DNA from: an uncultured Bacteroidales bacterium
GTDB lineage: Bacteria; Bacteroidota; Bacteroidia; Bacteroidales; Bacteroidaceae
DNA length: 64,000 nt
Reading direction: 5' to 3'
Assembly (NCBI GenBank): GCA_902779085.1
Contig: CACYZY010000005.1
Coordinates: 1-64,000, forward strand
Shown: positions 54,703 to 64,000 of the stretch, one piece after another
Layout of the letters: the number at the start of each line of letters is the position of its first letter
Numbering within the stretch: position 1 is the stretch's first letter
Notes under the pieces: generated by a model
What the model was told of the DNA's origin: nothing
Databases searched by the model: none
The model's input: the letters and a program-made list of their open reading frames with translations, nothing else
Made by a program: the position numbers and the translations under genes

Positions 54703-56205
54703 TTAAAGTTTAATTTTTTTCTTTGCGACTTTAGACTCATTGTGCAACCTGTCGAGGGCGGTGACCACATAGGTGTATTGTCCGGGGGCTACCGACAGAG
54801 GCAGATTGAAATAGGTGTTGCGGGTAATGGCAACGATGTGTGACGGGTCGGACAAATCAACACGTTCGCCCTTGACGAAGCGATATACCACATACTGCAC
54901 GGCCTTGTCCATCTCGGTCTTGGCCTTTGGGGCGGTCCACATCAGTACTGGACCGTCATCGGTGCCCACGATGGCCAACTTGCTGACCTTCTTGGGGGCC
55001 TTGTTGTCCATGAATGGAGATGTTGGCGGAAGGGCTGGATATTTGTGATATACTTGCTTCAGCAATTCGGTATAATTGCCCACATTGTCCACAATGTTCT
55101 GGGTGTACCACTGGCAACTGCCTTCGATGGTCTGGTACTGACGTTGCAGCCTCATCTTCAGTGGCAACTGATGCTGATTGGGGTTCGTGGGGTCGGCATT
55201 CTGTATGGTGTTGAGGATGCTCTGTCCGATGTACAACGGACGGTTACCGGCATTCTTAGCCCACCAGTCCACCAACTTGCCGTAATCGGCTGCAGGATGT
55301 CCCACATGCCAGTAGATCTGTGGGATGTTATAGTCCACCCACCCTTTGTTGACCCACAGCAAGATGTCGGCATAGAGCTCGTCATAGTTTTGCAGACCGT
55401 TGGTGTCGCTGCCCAACGGGTCACTCTTCTGGTTGCGGTAGATGCCGAAGGGAGAAATGCCAAACTTCACCCAAGGCTTGAGTGACCTTACCAGGTTGTG
55501 TATCTCCTCGATCAGGACGTTGACATTGTGTCGGCGCCAATCGCCTTTGTTGCTGAAGCCAGCACCCAGGCGCTGGAAGTCAGCCTCATCAGGGAACTCC
55601 TGGCCATTGGCAGGATAAGGATAGAAATAGTCGTCCATGTGCAGGGCATCCACATCGTAACGCTGTACGATATCAGTCACCACCTGACGAATATAGGCAC
55701 GGCACTCTGGCAAGGCCGGGTTGAAGAACAACTGATTGTTATAAGGCAAGAACCATTCGGGGTGCTGGTTGGTGATGTGTTTGGGATCGGTCTGTGCCGA
55801 AGCCTGTGTCTTGGCACGATATGGGTTGATCCAAGCATGGAACTCCATATTACGTTGATGGCACTGCTCTATCATCCAAGCCATCGGGTCCCAAAATGGA
55901 TTGGGGGCTTGTCCCTGCACTCCGGTAAGGTATCGGCTCCAGGGCTCGATGGAGGAAACGTAGAGGGCATCAGCCTCGGGTCTTACCTGGAAGATGATGG
56001 CATTGATACCGGCAGCCTGCAAGGCATCCAACTGTTGGGTCAGCATCTGTTGCATTTCAGTAGCAGACTTGCCCTTGAATTGTCCGTTGATGGCTTGTAT
56101 CCATGCTCCTCTAAATTCTCGTTTGGGTGGGGTGTTCTGCGCCATTACACTCACATTCAACAACATGAGCGCAATGAGAGATATCATGAGTTGCTTTATT
56201 TTCAT
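54703..56205 (-). CDS. GHL10/DUF187-type glycoside hydrolase-like protein
   Basis: A 500-residue exported protein with signal peptide (about 1-22, ending VMAQ). It begins KREFRGAWIQAINGQF, has IIFQVRPEADALYVSSIEPWSRYLTG, MEFHAWINPYRAK and VDALHMDDYFYPYP, all landmarks of the GHL10/YngK family (TIM barrel). From about residue 410 a FnIII-like domain (KVSKLAIVGTDDGPVLMWTAPK) ends the chain. These proteins are thought to cut glycans, possibly peptidoglycan or glycosaminoglycan-like chains; activity here is unproven. It heads the minus-strand run with purL. Confidence 0.85.
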   Translation of the reverse strand: MKIKQLMISLIALMLLNVSVMAQNTPPKREFRGAWIQAINGQFKGKSATEMQQMLTQQLDALQAAGINAIIFQVRPEADALYVSSIEPWSRYLTGVQGQAPNPFWDPMAWMIEQCHQRNMEFHAWINPYRAKTQASAQTDPKHITNQHPEWFLPYNNQLFFNPALPECRAYIRQVVTDIVQRYDVDALHMDDYFYPYPANGQEFPDEADFQRLGAGFSNKGDWRRHNVNVLIEEIHNLVRSLKPWVKFGISPFGIYRNQKSDPLGSDTNGLQNYDELYADILLWVNKGWVDYNIPQIYWHVGHPAADYGKLVDWWAKNAGNRPLYIGQSILNTIQNADPTNPNQHQLPLKMRLQRQYQTIEGSCQWYTQNIVDNVGNYTELLKQVYHKYPALPPTSPFMDNKAPKKVSKLAIVGTDDGPVLMWTAPKAKTEMDKAVQYVVYRFVKGERVDLSDPSHIVAITRNTYFNLPLSVAPGQYTYVVTALDRLHNESKVAKKKIKL

Positions 56206-56237
56206 CTGGGTACTGAATCAGTTAGAGATTTTGAGTG

Positions 56238-56245
56238 CAAAAATA
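56238..56245 (-). promoter_or_regulatory. -7 box of the GHL10-purL-chr unit
   Basis: The minus strand reads TATTTTTG, 32 bases before the ATG at 56205. Confidence 0.55.
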
Positions 56246-56257
56246 GGAAAAAAAATG

Positions 56258-56265
56258 TATCTTTG
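56258..56265 (+). promoter_or_regulatory. -7 box of uvrA
   Basis: TATCTTTG, 23 bases before the ATG at 56289. TTTG at 56230-56233 is rather far (24 bp) for a -33 box. Confidence 0.6.
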
Positions 56266-56288
56266 CAAAGCAAACCAAGAATAGATTC

Positions 56289-59057
56289 ATGGAAGAAAAC
56301 AAATATATTAGCATAAAAGGCGCTCGGGTGAATAACCTTAAGAATGTAAGCGTCGATATCCCCCGAAACAAACTGGTCGTAATTACGGGCTTATCAGGCT
56401 CTGGCAAGTCATCTTTGGCTTTCGATACCATCTATGCCGAAGGACAACGCCGCTACGTGGAGAGCCTCAGCAGCTATGCACGTCAGTTTTTGGGAAGGAT
56501 GAGCAAGCCTGAGTGCGATTTCATTAAAGGTATACCTCCTGCAATTGCTATTGAGCAGAGGGTCACTAGCCGTAACCCCCGATCAACCGTAGGCACATCC
56601 ACCGAAATATATGACTACCTGCGCATGCTCTATGCCCGAATTGGCAAGACCTACAGTCCAATTAGCGGTCAGGAGGTACGTAAACATTCTGTTGAAGATA
56701 TCAGTCGCTGCATGCAGCAGTTTGCCGACGGCACCCGCATGCTGTTGCTGGCTCCTGTGATTGTTCCTGAAGGACGCAGTATGACGCGCCAACTTGACAT
56801 CTTGCACAAGGAAGGTTTTAACCGCTTAGAGGTAAACGGTAAAGTGGTGAAACTCGAAGACTATATCCCTAAGAAAGAAGATGTGGTGTTTTTGTTGGTC
56901 GACCGTTTTGTGGTGTCACACGAATCTGATGCTATCAGTCGTTTGAACGACTCCGCTGAAACAGCTATGTATGAGGGTGATGGCGCTTGCTTATTGCGTT
57001 TCTTCAACCCAGACGGAAGTACTCAACTCTATCGTTTCAGCACGAAATTTGAAGCTGACGGCATGACATTTGAAGAGCCCAATGACCAACTGTTCTCCTT
57101 TAATTCTCCAATAGGGGCTTGTCCTGAGTGTGAGGGCTTTGGTAGTGTAATAGGTATTGACGAGCATTTGGTAGTGCCCAACCGTTCACTCTCGGTATAT
57201 GACTGTGCAGTTGTATGTTGGCGAGGCGACAAGATGGGCGAATGGAAAGATATGGTGATTCGTGGTGCAGAGAAGGCCAACTTCCCCATCTTCACTCCTT
57301 ACTATCAGCTTACCGATGAGCAGAAACGCATGTTGTGGGAGGGTACTCCTTATTTCAAGGGAATCAACGATTTCTTTGAGATGGTGAAGGAGAATCAATA
57401 CAAGATTCAATATCGTGTCATGATGGCTCGCTATCGTGGCAAGACGGTATGCCCGAAATGTCACGGTTCACGTCTGAAGCCTGAAGCCAATTATGTGAAA
57501 GTGGGAGGTAAAAGCATCAGTGAATTGGTGAATCTACCGATAGATGAATTACAATTGTTTTTCAACAACCTTCAACTGGATAACAATCAGCAACAAATTG
57601 CCAAACGTATACTTACTGAGATCAATAGTCGCCTAACTTTCATGGTGGAGGTGGGCTTAGGTTACCTCACACTGAACAGACAAAGCAATACGCTATCTGG
57701 TGGTGAGAGTCAGCGCATCAATCTGGCAACCTCATTGGGAAGCAGCTTAGTAGGAAGTCTGTACATCCTCGACGAGCCCAGCATCGGTCTGCATAGTCGC
57801 GACACCGATCGTCTGATTCGTGTACTGAAGCAATTGCGTGACTTGGGTAACACAGTAATTGTGGTGGAACATGATGAGGAGATTATCCGTTCGGCCGACT
57901 ACATCATTGACATAGGTCCTAATGCAGGACGACTTGGTGGAGAGATTGTATATCAAGGGGATATGAGTGACCTACAAAAGGGAACCAATAGCTATACAGT
58001 CAACTATCTGTTGGGTGAAGAGAAGATTCCTGTACCTCAGTCGCGCCGCCCCTGGAACCAGTATATCAAGATTACAGGGGCACGAGAGAACAATCTCAAG
58101 GGTATCGACGTTATCTTCCCACTCAATGTCATGACGGTGGTAACAGGCGTCAGTGGTTCTGGTAAGAGTTCATTGGTGCGCGATGTCTTCTATCGTGCCC
58201 TAAAACGTGAACTCGACGAATGTGCCGACCGTCCAGGTGAATATGCTACTATTGAAGGTGATTTGAGAGACATTCGCAATATCGAGTTTGTGGATCAAAA
58301 CCCCATTGGCAAGAGTACGCGAAGCAATCCTGTTACATACCTTAAGGCTTACGACGAGATTCGCAAACTGTGGGCCGACCAACCACTCAGCAAGCAGATG
58401 GGTTATTCGCCAGGCTATTTCAGTTTTAACAGCGAGGGTGGCCGTTGTGAGGAGTGCAAGGGCGAAGGTACTGTAACGGTAGAAATGCAGTTTATGGCCG
58501 ACCTCACCTTCGAGTGTGAATCGTGTCATGGAAAACGTTTTAAGGCTGACACCTTAGCGGTACAATACCACGGACTGAACATCTATGATGTATTGGAAAT
58601 GACAGTCAATCAGGCGGTAGAGTTCTTCACCCTACATAAGCAGAGCAAGATTGTGAAGCGTCTCAAACCACTTCAAGACGTGGGATTGGGATACATCAAA
58701 CTCGGGCAATCGAGTAGTACTCTTTCGGGTGGAGAAAACCAACGTGTCAAGCTGGCTTACTATCTGAGCCAGGAGAGTGCCGACCCTACCCTTTTCATTT
58801 TCGACGAGCCTACTACAGGTCTTCATTTCCATGATATCAAGAAACTGTTGGAATCATTCGACGCACTGATACGTCGTGGTCACACCATTGTGATTATTGA
58901 GCACAACCTCGAGGTGATTAAATGTGCCGATTATGTTATTGACTTAGGACCGGAAAGCGGAGACAAGGGTGGCTATTTGGTTGCTACTGGCACACCCGAG
59001 GAAATAGCGAAACACCCAGAAAGCTATACGGGACAATTCTTAAAAGAGAAACTTTAA
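56289..59057 (+). CDS. uvrA: Excinuclease ABC subunit A
   Basis: A 922-residue DNA-damage recognition ATPase of nucleotide excision repair. Two ABC modules are present: Walker [18 protein letters not shown] (start) and [16 protein letters not shown] (near 620), signatures [12 protein letters not shown] and [12 protein letters not shown], and Walker B segments [12 protein letters not shown] and [12 protein letters not shown]. Zinc-binding cysteines are in [25 protein letters not shown] and CESCHGKRF. Its last four bases overlap the end of the convergent DUF4435 gene. Confidence 0.97.
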   Translation: MEENKYISIKGARVNNLKNVSVDIPRNKLVVITGLSGSGKSSLAFDTIYAEGQRRYVESLSSYARQFLGRMSKPECDFIKGIPPAIAIEQRVTSRNPRSTVGTSTEIYDYLRMLYARIGKTYSPISGQEVRKHSVEDISRCMQQFADGTRMLLLAPVIVPEGRSMTRQLDILHKEGFNRLEVNGKVVKLEDYIPKKEDVVFLLVDRFVVSHESDAISRLNDSAETAMYEGDGACLLRFFNPDGSTQLYRFSTKFEADGMTFEEPNDQLFSFNSPIGACPECEGFGSVIGIDEHLVVPNRSLSVYDCAVVCWRGDKMGEWKDMVIRGAEKANFPIFTPYYQLTDEQKRMLWEGTPYFKGINDFFEMVKENQYKIQYRVMMARYRGKTVCPKCHGSRLKPEANYVKVGGKSISELVNLPIDELQLFFNNLQLDNNQQQIAKRILTEINSRLTFMVEVGLGYLTLNRQSNTLSGGESQRINLATSLGSSLVGSLYILDEPSIGLHSRDTDRLIRVLKQLRDLGNTVIVVEHDEEIIRSADYIIDIGPNAGRLGGEIVYQGDMSDLQKGTNSYTVNYLLGEEKIPVPQSRRPWNQYIKITGARENNLKGIDVIFPLNVMTVVTGVSGSGKSSLVRDVFYRALKRELDECADRPGEYATIEGDLRDIRNIEFVDQNPIGKSTRSNPVTYLKAYDEIRKLWADQPLSKQMGYSPGYFSFNSEGGRCEECKGEGTVTVEMQFMADLTFECESCHGKRFKADTLAVQYHGLNIYDVLEMTVNQAVEFFTLHKQSKIVKRLKPLQDVGLGYIKLGQSSSTLSGGENQRVKLAYYLSQESADPTLFIFDEPTTGLHFHDIKKLLESFDALIRRGHTIVIIEHNLEVIKCADYVIDLGPESGDKGGYLVATGTPEEIAKHPESYTGQFLKEKL

Positions 59058-60049
59058 GGGAAAATATTGTAAAGATCTTCCAGAATCCAGCGATAACAGA
59101 ACAATTCTGTGTATTTCTTGGTCTTACGCAGCACCACCTCTACTGGTAATGAACTACGCTCATAGCTTGTCAGTTCGTTATCAAACTGCTTTTCGTGCAC
59201 AGACTTGCGACGTATCATATTCTCCTGTTCCTTACGAAGCTGGGCACACACAGGTATCAATACTTTCATCACCACGTTATCAAGAATGTGATGTCCTTGC
59301 ATATATAGATAGGTAGTGTCAGGAGTCAAGCCCAATTCCTGTACCTTGGTTTGTTCTTTCTCCACTTCGTCCACCAATTCAGGGTATCGAGTAGACCAGT
59401 ATTCCAGTTCCCTATCCACCTTATGTTGCAAATTATCGAGTGTCTGACGGGGATTCTTGATGTTTATTGGCGAAATCATCGTATTATCGTGCAGGCGTTT
59501 CATAGGGAATTGGCTCCATTCGCAACGACGATAGAAATAGATGTTCCACATAAACAGCGGAAAGACAATCTTGGAATACTCTGTCATAAACCACTTGAAA
59601 TCAAATATCTGATGATCATTCAATGTTGCCTCCACACACACCTCATGCAGCGAGTCGGCATAACACCAAAAGTTCTCAATAGCGTAACAATAGGTTTGTA
59701 GCACATAAGGACTGCTGTTTACTTGCTTAGAGGATTCAGAAGCTCCCTGCAACAAGAAATCATAATCGCTATCAACACATGCGATTAGGTTCTCACCCAA
59801 CTGCTCACTCTGCAACGACTGCATCAGCACACTCTTCTTGCCGTGTACCAAATTGCGTGAGTTTGCGGGCAACATCACCTCGAAATAGCGTTTATCATTC
59901 TCGAAGTCTTTCAGTATGTCTCGCCAAAAGGCAATATCATCGTAGCTCTCAACATACACCACCACACGCTTGCGTTTCTTTTTAGGCGAAAGCAAGCGCG
60001 CAGCTTCCAGATAATCGGAACTCAGACTATGTTTCAATGTTTTAGGCAT
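59054..60049 (-). CDS. DUF4435 protein (TOPRIM-like, AriB-type)
   Basis: A 331-residue soluble protein. DUF4435 is a TOPRIM-type nuclease fold; the acidic residues expected of TOPRIM are visible: Glu34 in VVVYVESYDDIAFW and Asp93, Asp95, Asp97 in LIACVDSDYDFLL. A helical C-terminal part follows (VDRELEYWSTRYPELVDEVEKE). In the PARIS anti-phage system the effector AriB is a DUF4435 nuclease encoded behind the ATPase AriA. The same order is seen here: an AAA ATPase gene ends 94 bases upstream on the same strand. Related pairs may also have housekeeping roles in Bacteroidales. Confidence 0.8.
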   Translation of the reverse strand: MPKTLKHSLSSDYLEAARLLSPKKKRKRVVVYVESYDDIAFWRDILKDFENDKRYFEVMLPANSRNLVHGKKSVLMQSLQSEQLGENLIACVDSDYDFLLQGASESSKQVNSSPYVLQTYCYAIENFWCYADSLHEVCVEATLNDHQIFDFKWFMTEYSKIVFPLFMWNIYFYRRCEWSQFPMKRLHDNTMISPINIKNPRQTLDNLQHKVDRELEYWSTRYPELVDEVEKEQTKVQELGLTPDTTYLYMQGHHILDNVVMKVLIPVCAQLRKEQENMIRRKSVHEKQFDNELTSYERSSLPVEVVLRKTKKYTELFCYRWILEDLYNIFP

Positions 60050-60143
60050 CTATGCAAATTGAGAATTGAAACTTCTTGGAGCAACGGGGACAGAGGCAAG
60101 TATGCTTGCACTACACCAAGCCGCAACAAGAGAGCGAAACCAA

Positions 60144-60974
60144 TTATTGGGGTTCTATTTCTTTTGCAATGTCGCTGACTTCTGTCACAGCATCCATCCA
60201 ACCGTGCATGATCACCGCTGGAGAATGAGTAGAAAGAATCAGCTGGATGTTGGGATTCAGTTCACGAATCATACTAATGAGCTGCTCCTGCCACTCTATG
60301 TGCAGCGAGGCCTCTGGCTCATCCATAAACAAAACACTGTGTTCTCCACAATGAAGCAGAGCTGTGAGCAGGATCACAAGCATGTGTTTCTCGCCTGCAG
60401 ATAGCTGATAGGCAGTGATAGTTTCACCATACTGAATAAAGGTCAATTCGTTGCTTTGACGGTCAATATGCTTTCCCGTATAGTTGAACAGTTGGTCTAT
60501 CATATTCTGAAAAAGCACCTTGGGCTTTGCTAAATCACTAGCCTTTGCACGTTGCTCATCGTCACTGCTGAGCATAGAAATCATCTTGTTGCCAATGTTC
60601 ACCTGATAATCCAGATAGCGACGTTGAAGCAAATATATCTGCCAGTCAATCTCCGTACGCACCAATGGATCAGCCATACGAGCTGTAAAGTCACCCTGCA
60701 CCAACGGACGGTCGTAGCTTCTTATCACATCGAAAGGAATATAGGTGGCATCTTCATTGTCGAACCACACCTGAACACCCTCTAAAGCACCATCTTTCAA
60801 ACGCCCTGATGTTTCCTCCAAATAATTCACCGAACGGTTCAAAATAGTGGTCTTACCCACGCCATTGATACCGCTCAGTATGTTCACATCGGGACGCAAG
60901 TCCCATGCAATGTCATAGCGATTCCACAATCCGTGAATCTCTATACGTCTGATGTAATTTGCCTGCCGCTCCAT
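60144..60974 (-). CDS. ABC/SMC-type AAA ATPase (AriA-like), partner of DUF4435
   Basis: A 276-residue ATPase of the AAA_15/AAA_21 type. Motifs are complete: Walker A GINGVGKT (35-42), signature LSAGEKHML (191-199), Walker B VLFMDEPEASLH (214-225) and H-loop STHSP (His250). Such ATPases (RecF/OLD-like) sense DNA or foreign proteins and control a nuclease partner. It is short: the coiled-coil arm between the Walker A and signature is only about 150 residues, and PARIS AriA proteins are longer. meaB lies 87 bases upstream on the same strand. Confidence 0.82.
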   Translation of the reverse strand: MERQANYIRRIEIHGLWNRYDIAWDLRPDVNILSGINGVGKTTILNRSVNYLEETSGRLKDGALEGVQVWFDNEDATYIPFDVIRSYDRPLVQGDFTARMADPLVRTEIDWQIYLLQRRYLDYQVNIGNKMISMLSSDDEQRAKASDLAKPKVLFQNMIDQLFNYTGKHIDRQSNELTFIQYGETITAYQLSAGEKHMLVILLTALLHCGEHSVLFMDEPEASLHIEWQEQLISMIRELNPNIQLILSTHSPAVIMHGWMDAVTEVSDIAKEIEPQ

Positions 60975-61061
60975 TGTACGAATTGACTACAACCTTTTTA
61001 GTCACTACTCAGCCAAATCGATGCACGCATCTTAGGCACTTGCAGCTCCAAAAAGTGATTA

Positions 61062-62162
61062 TTATTTCTTCAATAAATCAAAATATGTATCGAGCAAATG
61101 CTTTGCTGCCACAAACGAAGTTTCCTGTCCCTGTAACACCTTATTCTCTTCACCAGCAATCATGCTGTCAATTGTAGGATTATTGTAGAAACTGTTACGC
61201 AGCTGCTCGTTAATGCTCTCATACATCCAGTACTTGCTTTGCTCACTGCGACGATACTCGAAATAACCGTTCAGTTTCACAAAATCAATATACTTATACA
61301 CCATATCCCAAATCTCCTTGATGCCCAAGCCAAAGAAACCAGAATAAGTGAGCACCTGAGGTGTCCAATGGCTTTCGGGTTCAGGGAACATGTGAAGTGC
61401 GGTGCGGAACTGACTGGCAGCCAGTTTGGCACGTTCTATATTGTCGCCATCGGCCTTGTTGATGACAATTCCGTCGGCCATTTCCATAATACCACGCTTG
61501 ATACCCTGCAGTTCGTCACCCGTGCCTGCCAATTGTATCAGCAAGAAGAAATCCACCATTGAATGACAAGCAGTTTCACTCTGCCCTACTCCCACAGTTT
61601 CAACAAATATCTTGTCAAAACCAGCAGCTTCACACAAGATTATGGTCTCGCGTGTCTTGCGGGCCACACCACCCAATGAACCAGCCGAAGGACTAGGACG
61701 GATAAAGGCCTTTGGATGCAGTGACAATTTCTCCATACGGGTTTTGTCGCCCAGAATACTGCCTTTGGTGCGTTCACTACTAGGGTCAATAGCCAACACA
61801 GCCAACTTGCCTCCATACTTTTCCAAAACGTGGATACCGAACACATCGATGCTCGTACTCTTGCCGGCTCCAGGAACACCGCTGATACCTACGCGTACAG
61901 AATTGCCTGCATGAGGAAGACATTTCTCAATCACCTCCTGCGCTATTACCTGATGTTCGGGCAACACACTCTCAACCAGCGTCACAGCACGACTCAAAAT
62001 GGTTACATCACCCTTCAAGATACCCTCTACATAGTCGCTGACTGAAAGATCACGTCTACGGGCATTCTTCTTGCGATAAGGGTTCACTATCGATACCGGT
62101 TCCACACCTGCATTCACTTGCAAGCCTTTATATTCTTCACTGTTTTCAGGATGATCTATCAT
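61062..62162 (-). CDS. meaB: Methylmalonyl-CoA mutase-associated GTPase MeaB
   Basis: A 366-residue G3E-family P-loop GTPase. The Walker A is GISGVPGAGKSTSID (92-106), with LAVLAIDPSSERTKGSILGDKTRM and DKIFVETVGVGQSE as switch regions and NKADGDN for guanine recognition. MeaB loads and protects adenosylcobalamin on methylmalonyl-CoA mutase, the B12 enzyme of the succinate-to-propionate route. It begins 20 bases after the DUF1573 gene. The mutase genes are not in the window. Confidence 0.95.
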   Translation of the reverse strand: MIDHPENSEEYKGLQVNAGVEPVSIVNPYRKKNARRRDLSVSDYVEGILKGDVTILSRAVTLVESVLPEHQVIAQEVIEKCLPHAGNSVRVGISGVPGAGKSTSIDVFGIHVLEKYGGKLAVLAIDPSSERTKGSILGDKTRMEKLSLHPKAFIRPSPSAGSLGGVARKTRETIILCEAAGFDKIFVETVGVGQSETACHSMVDFFLLIQLAGTGDELQGIKRGIMEMADGIVINKADGDNIERAKLAASQFRTALHMFPEPESHWTPQVLTYSGFFGLGIKEIWDMVYKYIDFVKLNGYFEYRRSEQSKYWMYESINEQLRNSFYNNPTIDSMIAGEENKVLQGQETSFVAAKHLLDTYFDLLKK

Positions 62163-62182
62163 AATGGGTTAGGATAATATGA

Positions 62183-63253
62183 TTAATTGGCTTTTATATT
62201 AATCTCTACTTTCGGATGTAGCACGTCATTGGTAATAAGCAGCACCCTCAAGTGACGGTTGTCGCGGCCAATGGCACGTTTGTTCACACTAATGCGCAGC
62301 TTTGTGCTCTCTCCTGGCTCCAGCACATTCTTCTTCAAATCTACGCCTACTGCTGTATTAAACACCTGCACTTTCAGTATCGTCAAAGGCGACTTACCTC
62401 TATTGGTCACCACAATATCTTGTTTAGCTGAAGTCTTCTTGGCCAGTTGTGCACTGAGACTTACATTATGGGTGGAGAGAGTTATGACAGGCATACGACT
62501 CTTCAACTCAGACGAAAGCGAAGTAAAATCGGGCAAGATAACCACAGACAATGGTAATTCGTTGTCCTGGCCCACAATATCACCTTGGAAGCGACTCAAA
62601 TAGACAGAACTTTGTATCAAACCATAATCATCCAGCAAATCACTCTCCAGTGTCAGCACTATCTCACCATGTTCATAAGGCTGCAGCACGGCTGGTTCTG
62701 CCTTCTGCGTCACATACGACGGAAGGTGCATCAGTACTGGCTCATAAGGTCTGTCACCCTCGTTGGCAACTCCTATGCGCATAGTGGGGTAAGTACCACG
62801 CTGAACATCAGGAAATGACACCTCTGTAGTATCTATCCTCACATCACCAAACTTATACGGATGTGTACGAGTATAGTCTTTCACCTCTGTCATCACCTGA
62901 CCAGTAAAACGCAGGTAGGCCACATGAGGTTCAGCATTGGTATATACACCCACACCCTTGTCGAAGGTACCTAATATCGAGGCGTCAAAAGTAACACTCA
63001 CCTCTCCCTTTCCGTTAGGTGCAATGGGTGTTTCTGTCCATTTTGCCACCGTACAATCACAATCGGGCTGCACATCGGTCAGTACCAAAGGCTGGTCACC
63101 GCCGTTGGTAATACTATACTTAACAGTCAGAGGATGTTTCCATTCCACCTGACCAACTTTCTGAGTTTCTGTATTGGGAATGAAGCGCGGCTGAGCTATG
63201 GCAGCTACCTGCCATAGCATCAGTACACTCAATATGAAGAAGCTTTTATTCAT
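62183..63253 (-). CDS. DUF1573 domain exported protein
   Basis: A 356-residue protein; ATG 63253 gives the signal peptide (SFFILSVLMLWQVAAIAQ). The mature part is a series of Ig-like beta domains: DUF1573 is clear in HPLTVKYSITNGGDQPLVLTDVQPDCDCTVAKW, followed by two further ASPM/Hydin-like sandwiches (LTILKVQVFNTAVGVDL). Role unknown, probably periplasmic. It heads the unit with meaB and has its own promoter. Confidence 0.85.
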   Translation of the reverse strand: MNKSFFILSVLMLWQVAAIAQPRFIPNTETQKVGQVEWKHPLTVKYSITNGGDQPLVLTDVQPDCDCTVAKWTETPIAPNGKGEVSVTFDASILGTFDKGVGVYTNAEPHVAYLRFTGQVMTEVKDYTRTHPYKFGDVRIDTTEVSFPDVQRGTYPTMRIGVANEGDRPYEPVLMHLPSYVTQKAEPAVLQPYEHGEIVLTLESDLLDDYGLIQSSVYLSRFQGDIVGQDNELPLSVVILPDFTSLSSELKSRMPVITLSTHNVSLSAQLAKKTSAKQDIVVTNRGKSPLTILKVQVFNTAVGVDLKKNVLEPGESTKLRISVNKRAIGRDNRHLRVLLITNDVLHPKVEINIKAN

Positions 63254-63273
63254 GCAAATCAATCAATAATTTG

Positions 63274-63281
63274 CAAAGATA
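63274..63281 (-). promoter_or_regulatory. -7 box of the DUF1573-meaB unit
   Basis: The minus strand reads TATCTTTG, 20 bases before the ATG at 63253. Confidence 0.65.
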
Positions 63282-63396
63282 ATAATTATCTGCCAATAAT
63301 CCCTTCTATTTTCATTTTTTAATTCACTTTAAGGAGCAGCAAGAGCAGCATCTATCTTGCTTTCATTAGGCCGAATCGTAACAGATTTCAACTATA

Positions 63397-64000
63397 TTAT
63401 TCGTCAATAATAATTGTAATCCCAGAAGAATGAGATGCAAATTCTGGCGCGTATGCAGATTGCACTGTAGATGCACCTACCTGGTAAGTACCAGCACGCT
63501 GCACACGATAGCGCACCTCCAGCACATGCATTCCCTTACCCAGCATATCGAAGAAATAGTTGGTAGCAGCATCCTCTATCTCCATGTAATAGCCCACACC
63601 ATTCCAGCGATAGCCCGACAGCTGTGCCACAGGTTCGAAGCAAGCAGCAGGACGGTCTTTCAACTGTACGAAATCCATTGCTCGATCCAGCTCTACAGTC
63701 ATACGAGAAACCACTACATCTCCCACCTTCAGCTTAGCACCATTGCCTATTTGCTGCAAGTTCTTCTTGCCCTGTGTATCGATGCGCTCCACATAGAAGC
63801 GACGTTCCAAGTTCAGCTCTTTACCGTGCTGCTGGATATCAGTCATTGGGGTGAAATACTGGGCATAGGCAGCTCCCCAGGCAATGCCGTCATCACGTTT
63901 CTCCACCTTGATAACAGGAGCCTCAACGGTCTCTTTGTCGACAAACACCTCTTTGATATAACCCAAGTCAGGGGTGTCGCTCTTGGTAGGCGAAATGGTC
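63397..64000 (-). CDS. Alpha-2-macroglobulin-family protein, C-terminal end (gene leaves at right edge)
   Basis: The frame is open on the minus strand from the window edge to the stop at 63397, so this is the last 200 residues or so of a much larger gene; the TTG at 63966 is internal. The sequence (WGAAYAQYFTPMTDIQQHG, LNLERRFYVERID, VGDVVVSRMTVELDRAMDFVQLKDRPAACFEPV, MHVLEVRYRVQRAGTYQVG) is that of the terminal macroglobulin domains of bacterial alpha-2-macroglobulin-like proteins, which trap proteases in the periplasm. The catalytic and bait regions are not visible. Confidence 0.8.
   Translation of the reverse strand, partial: TISPTKSDTPDLGYIKEVFVDKETVEAPVIKVEKRDDGIAWGAAYAQYFTPMTDIQQHGKELNLERRFYVERIDTQGKKNLQQIGNGAKLKVGDVVVSRMTVELDRAMDFVQLKDRPAACFEPVAQLSGYRWNGVGYYMEIEDAATNYFFDMLGKGMHVLEVRYRVQRAGTYQVGASTVQSAYAPEFASHSSGITIIIDE

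Overview
The window looks like chromosome of a gut- or mouth-type member of the Bacteroidales, most like Prevotella/Segatella. The evidence is the very frequent TAnnTTTG promoter motif with a TTTG-like box about 19-20 bp upstream, the near absence of Shine-Dalgarno sequences, Bacteroidales-typical families (DUF4831, DUF4847, DUF4924, RecF paired with a DUF721/DciA protein, GH92, GH97 and GH29 lipoproteins) and a carboxyspermidine-type polyamine gene. Species cannot be assigned from the sequence alone. No insertion sequence, prophage or CRISPR array is visible; the only accessory-looking parts are the RhuM-type gene end at the left edge and the 1.4 kb non-coding stretch at 25.0-26.4 kb.

Layout. 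0-6.8 kb: end of a RhuM-like gene, a cobalamin riboswitch leading into a DASS/SLC13 dicarboxylate-type transporter, then a CE1-type esterase and a GH29 fucosidase (minus strand) and an outer-membrane porin. 6.9-15.3 kb: an M3 peptidase / DUF4847 lipoprotein / dCMP deaminase / S41 protease run, 5-FCL, the recF-DUF721 pair, a TPR protein with ribH, and tRNA-Tyr and tRNA-Gly. 15.3-25.0 kb: an acyl-activating/ACP/PlsC fusion, a PAQR protein, a GH97 enzyme, and an operon of a membrane polyferredoxin with two Tat-type Fe-S aldo/keto reductases. 25.0-26.4 kb: non-coding, holding terminators, a concentric palindrome inside inverted octamer repeats, and a promoter-led candidate structured RNA. 26.4-34.8 kb: threonine aldolase, glpK-glpF-lactonase, DUF4831, GH92 and a WbuC cupin. 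34.8-44.1 kb: an FNT channel with a four-copy 22-bp repeat array directly upstream of its promoter, dnaK with a sigma-54-like promoter, carboxyspermidine dehydrogenase, recA, and a divergent pair of a DUF1080-PHP lipoprotein and a TonB-dependent receptor. 44.1-49.5 kb: LysE exporter, DUF4924, NhaC, DUF2207 and LemA. 49.9-56.2 kb: a minus-strand run GHL10 hydrolase - purL - two chromate-transporter halves. 56.3-64 kb: uvrA, then minus-strand DUF4435, AAA ATPase, meaB, DUF1573 and the end of an alpha-2-macroglobulin-like gene.

Themes. B12 appears twice: the riboswitch in front of the DASS transporter, and meaB, the chaperone of the B12-dependent methylmalonyl-CoA mutase. Together they suggest that succinate/propionate handling is tuned to B12 supply. 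Glycan-active enzymes (CE1, GH29, GH97, GH92, GHL10) are scattered and none sits in a SusC/SusD polysaccharide utilisation locus. The best candidates for undescribed biology are the B12-switched transporter, the FNT repeat array, the concentric repeat and structured RNA near 25.6-26.3 kb, the Tat/Fe-S reductase operon, and the AAA-DUF4435 pair, which has the gene order of the PARIS anti-phage system but a much shorter ATPase.
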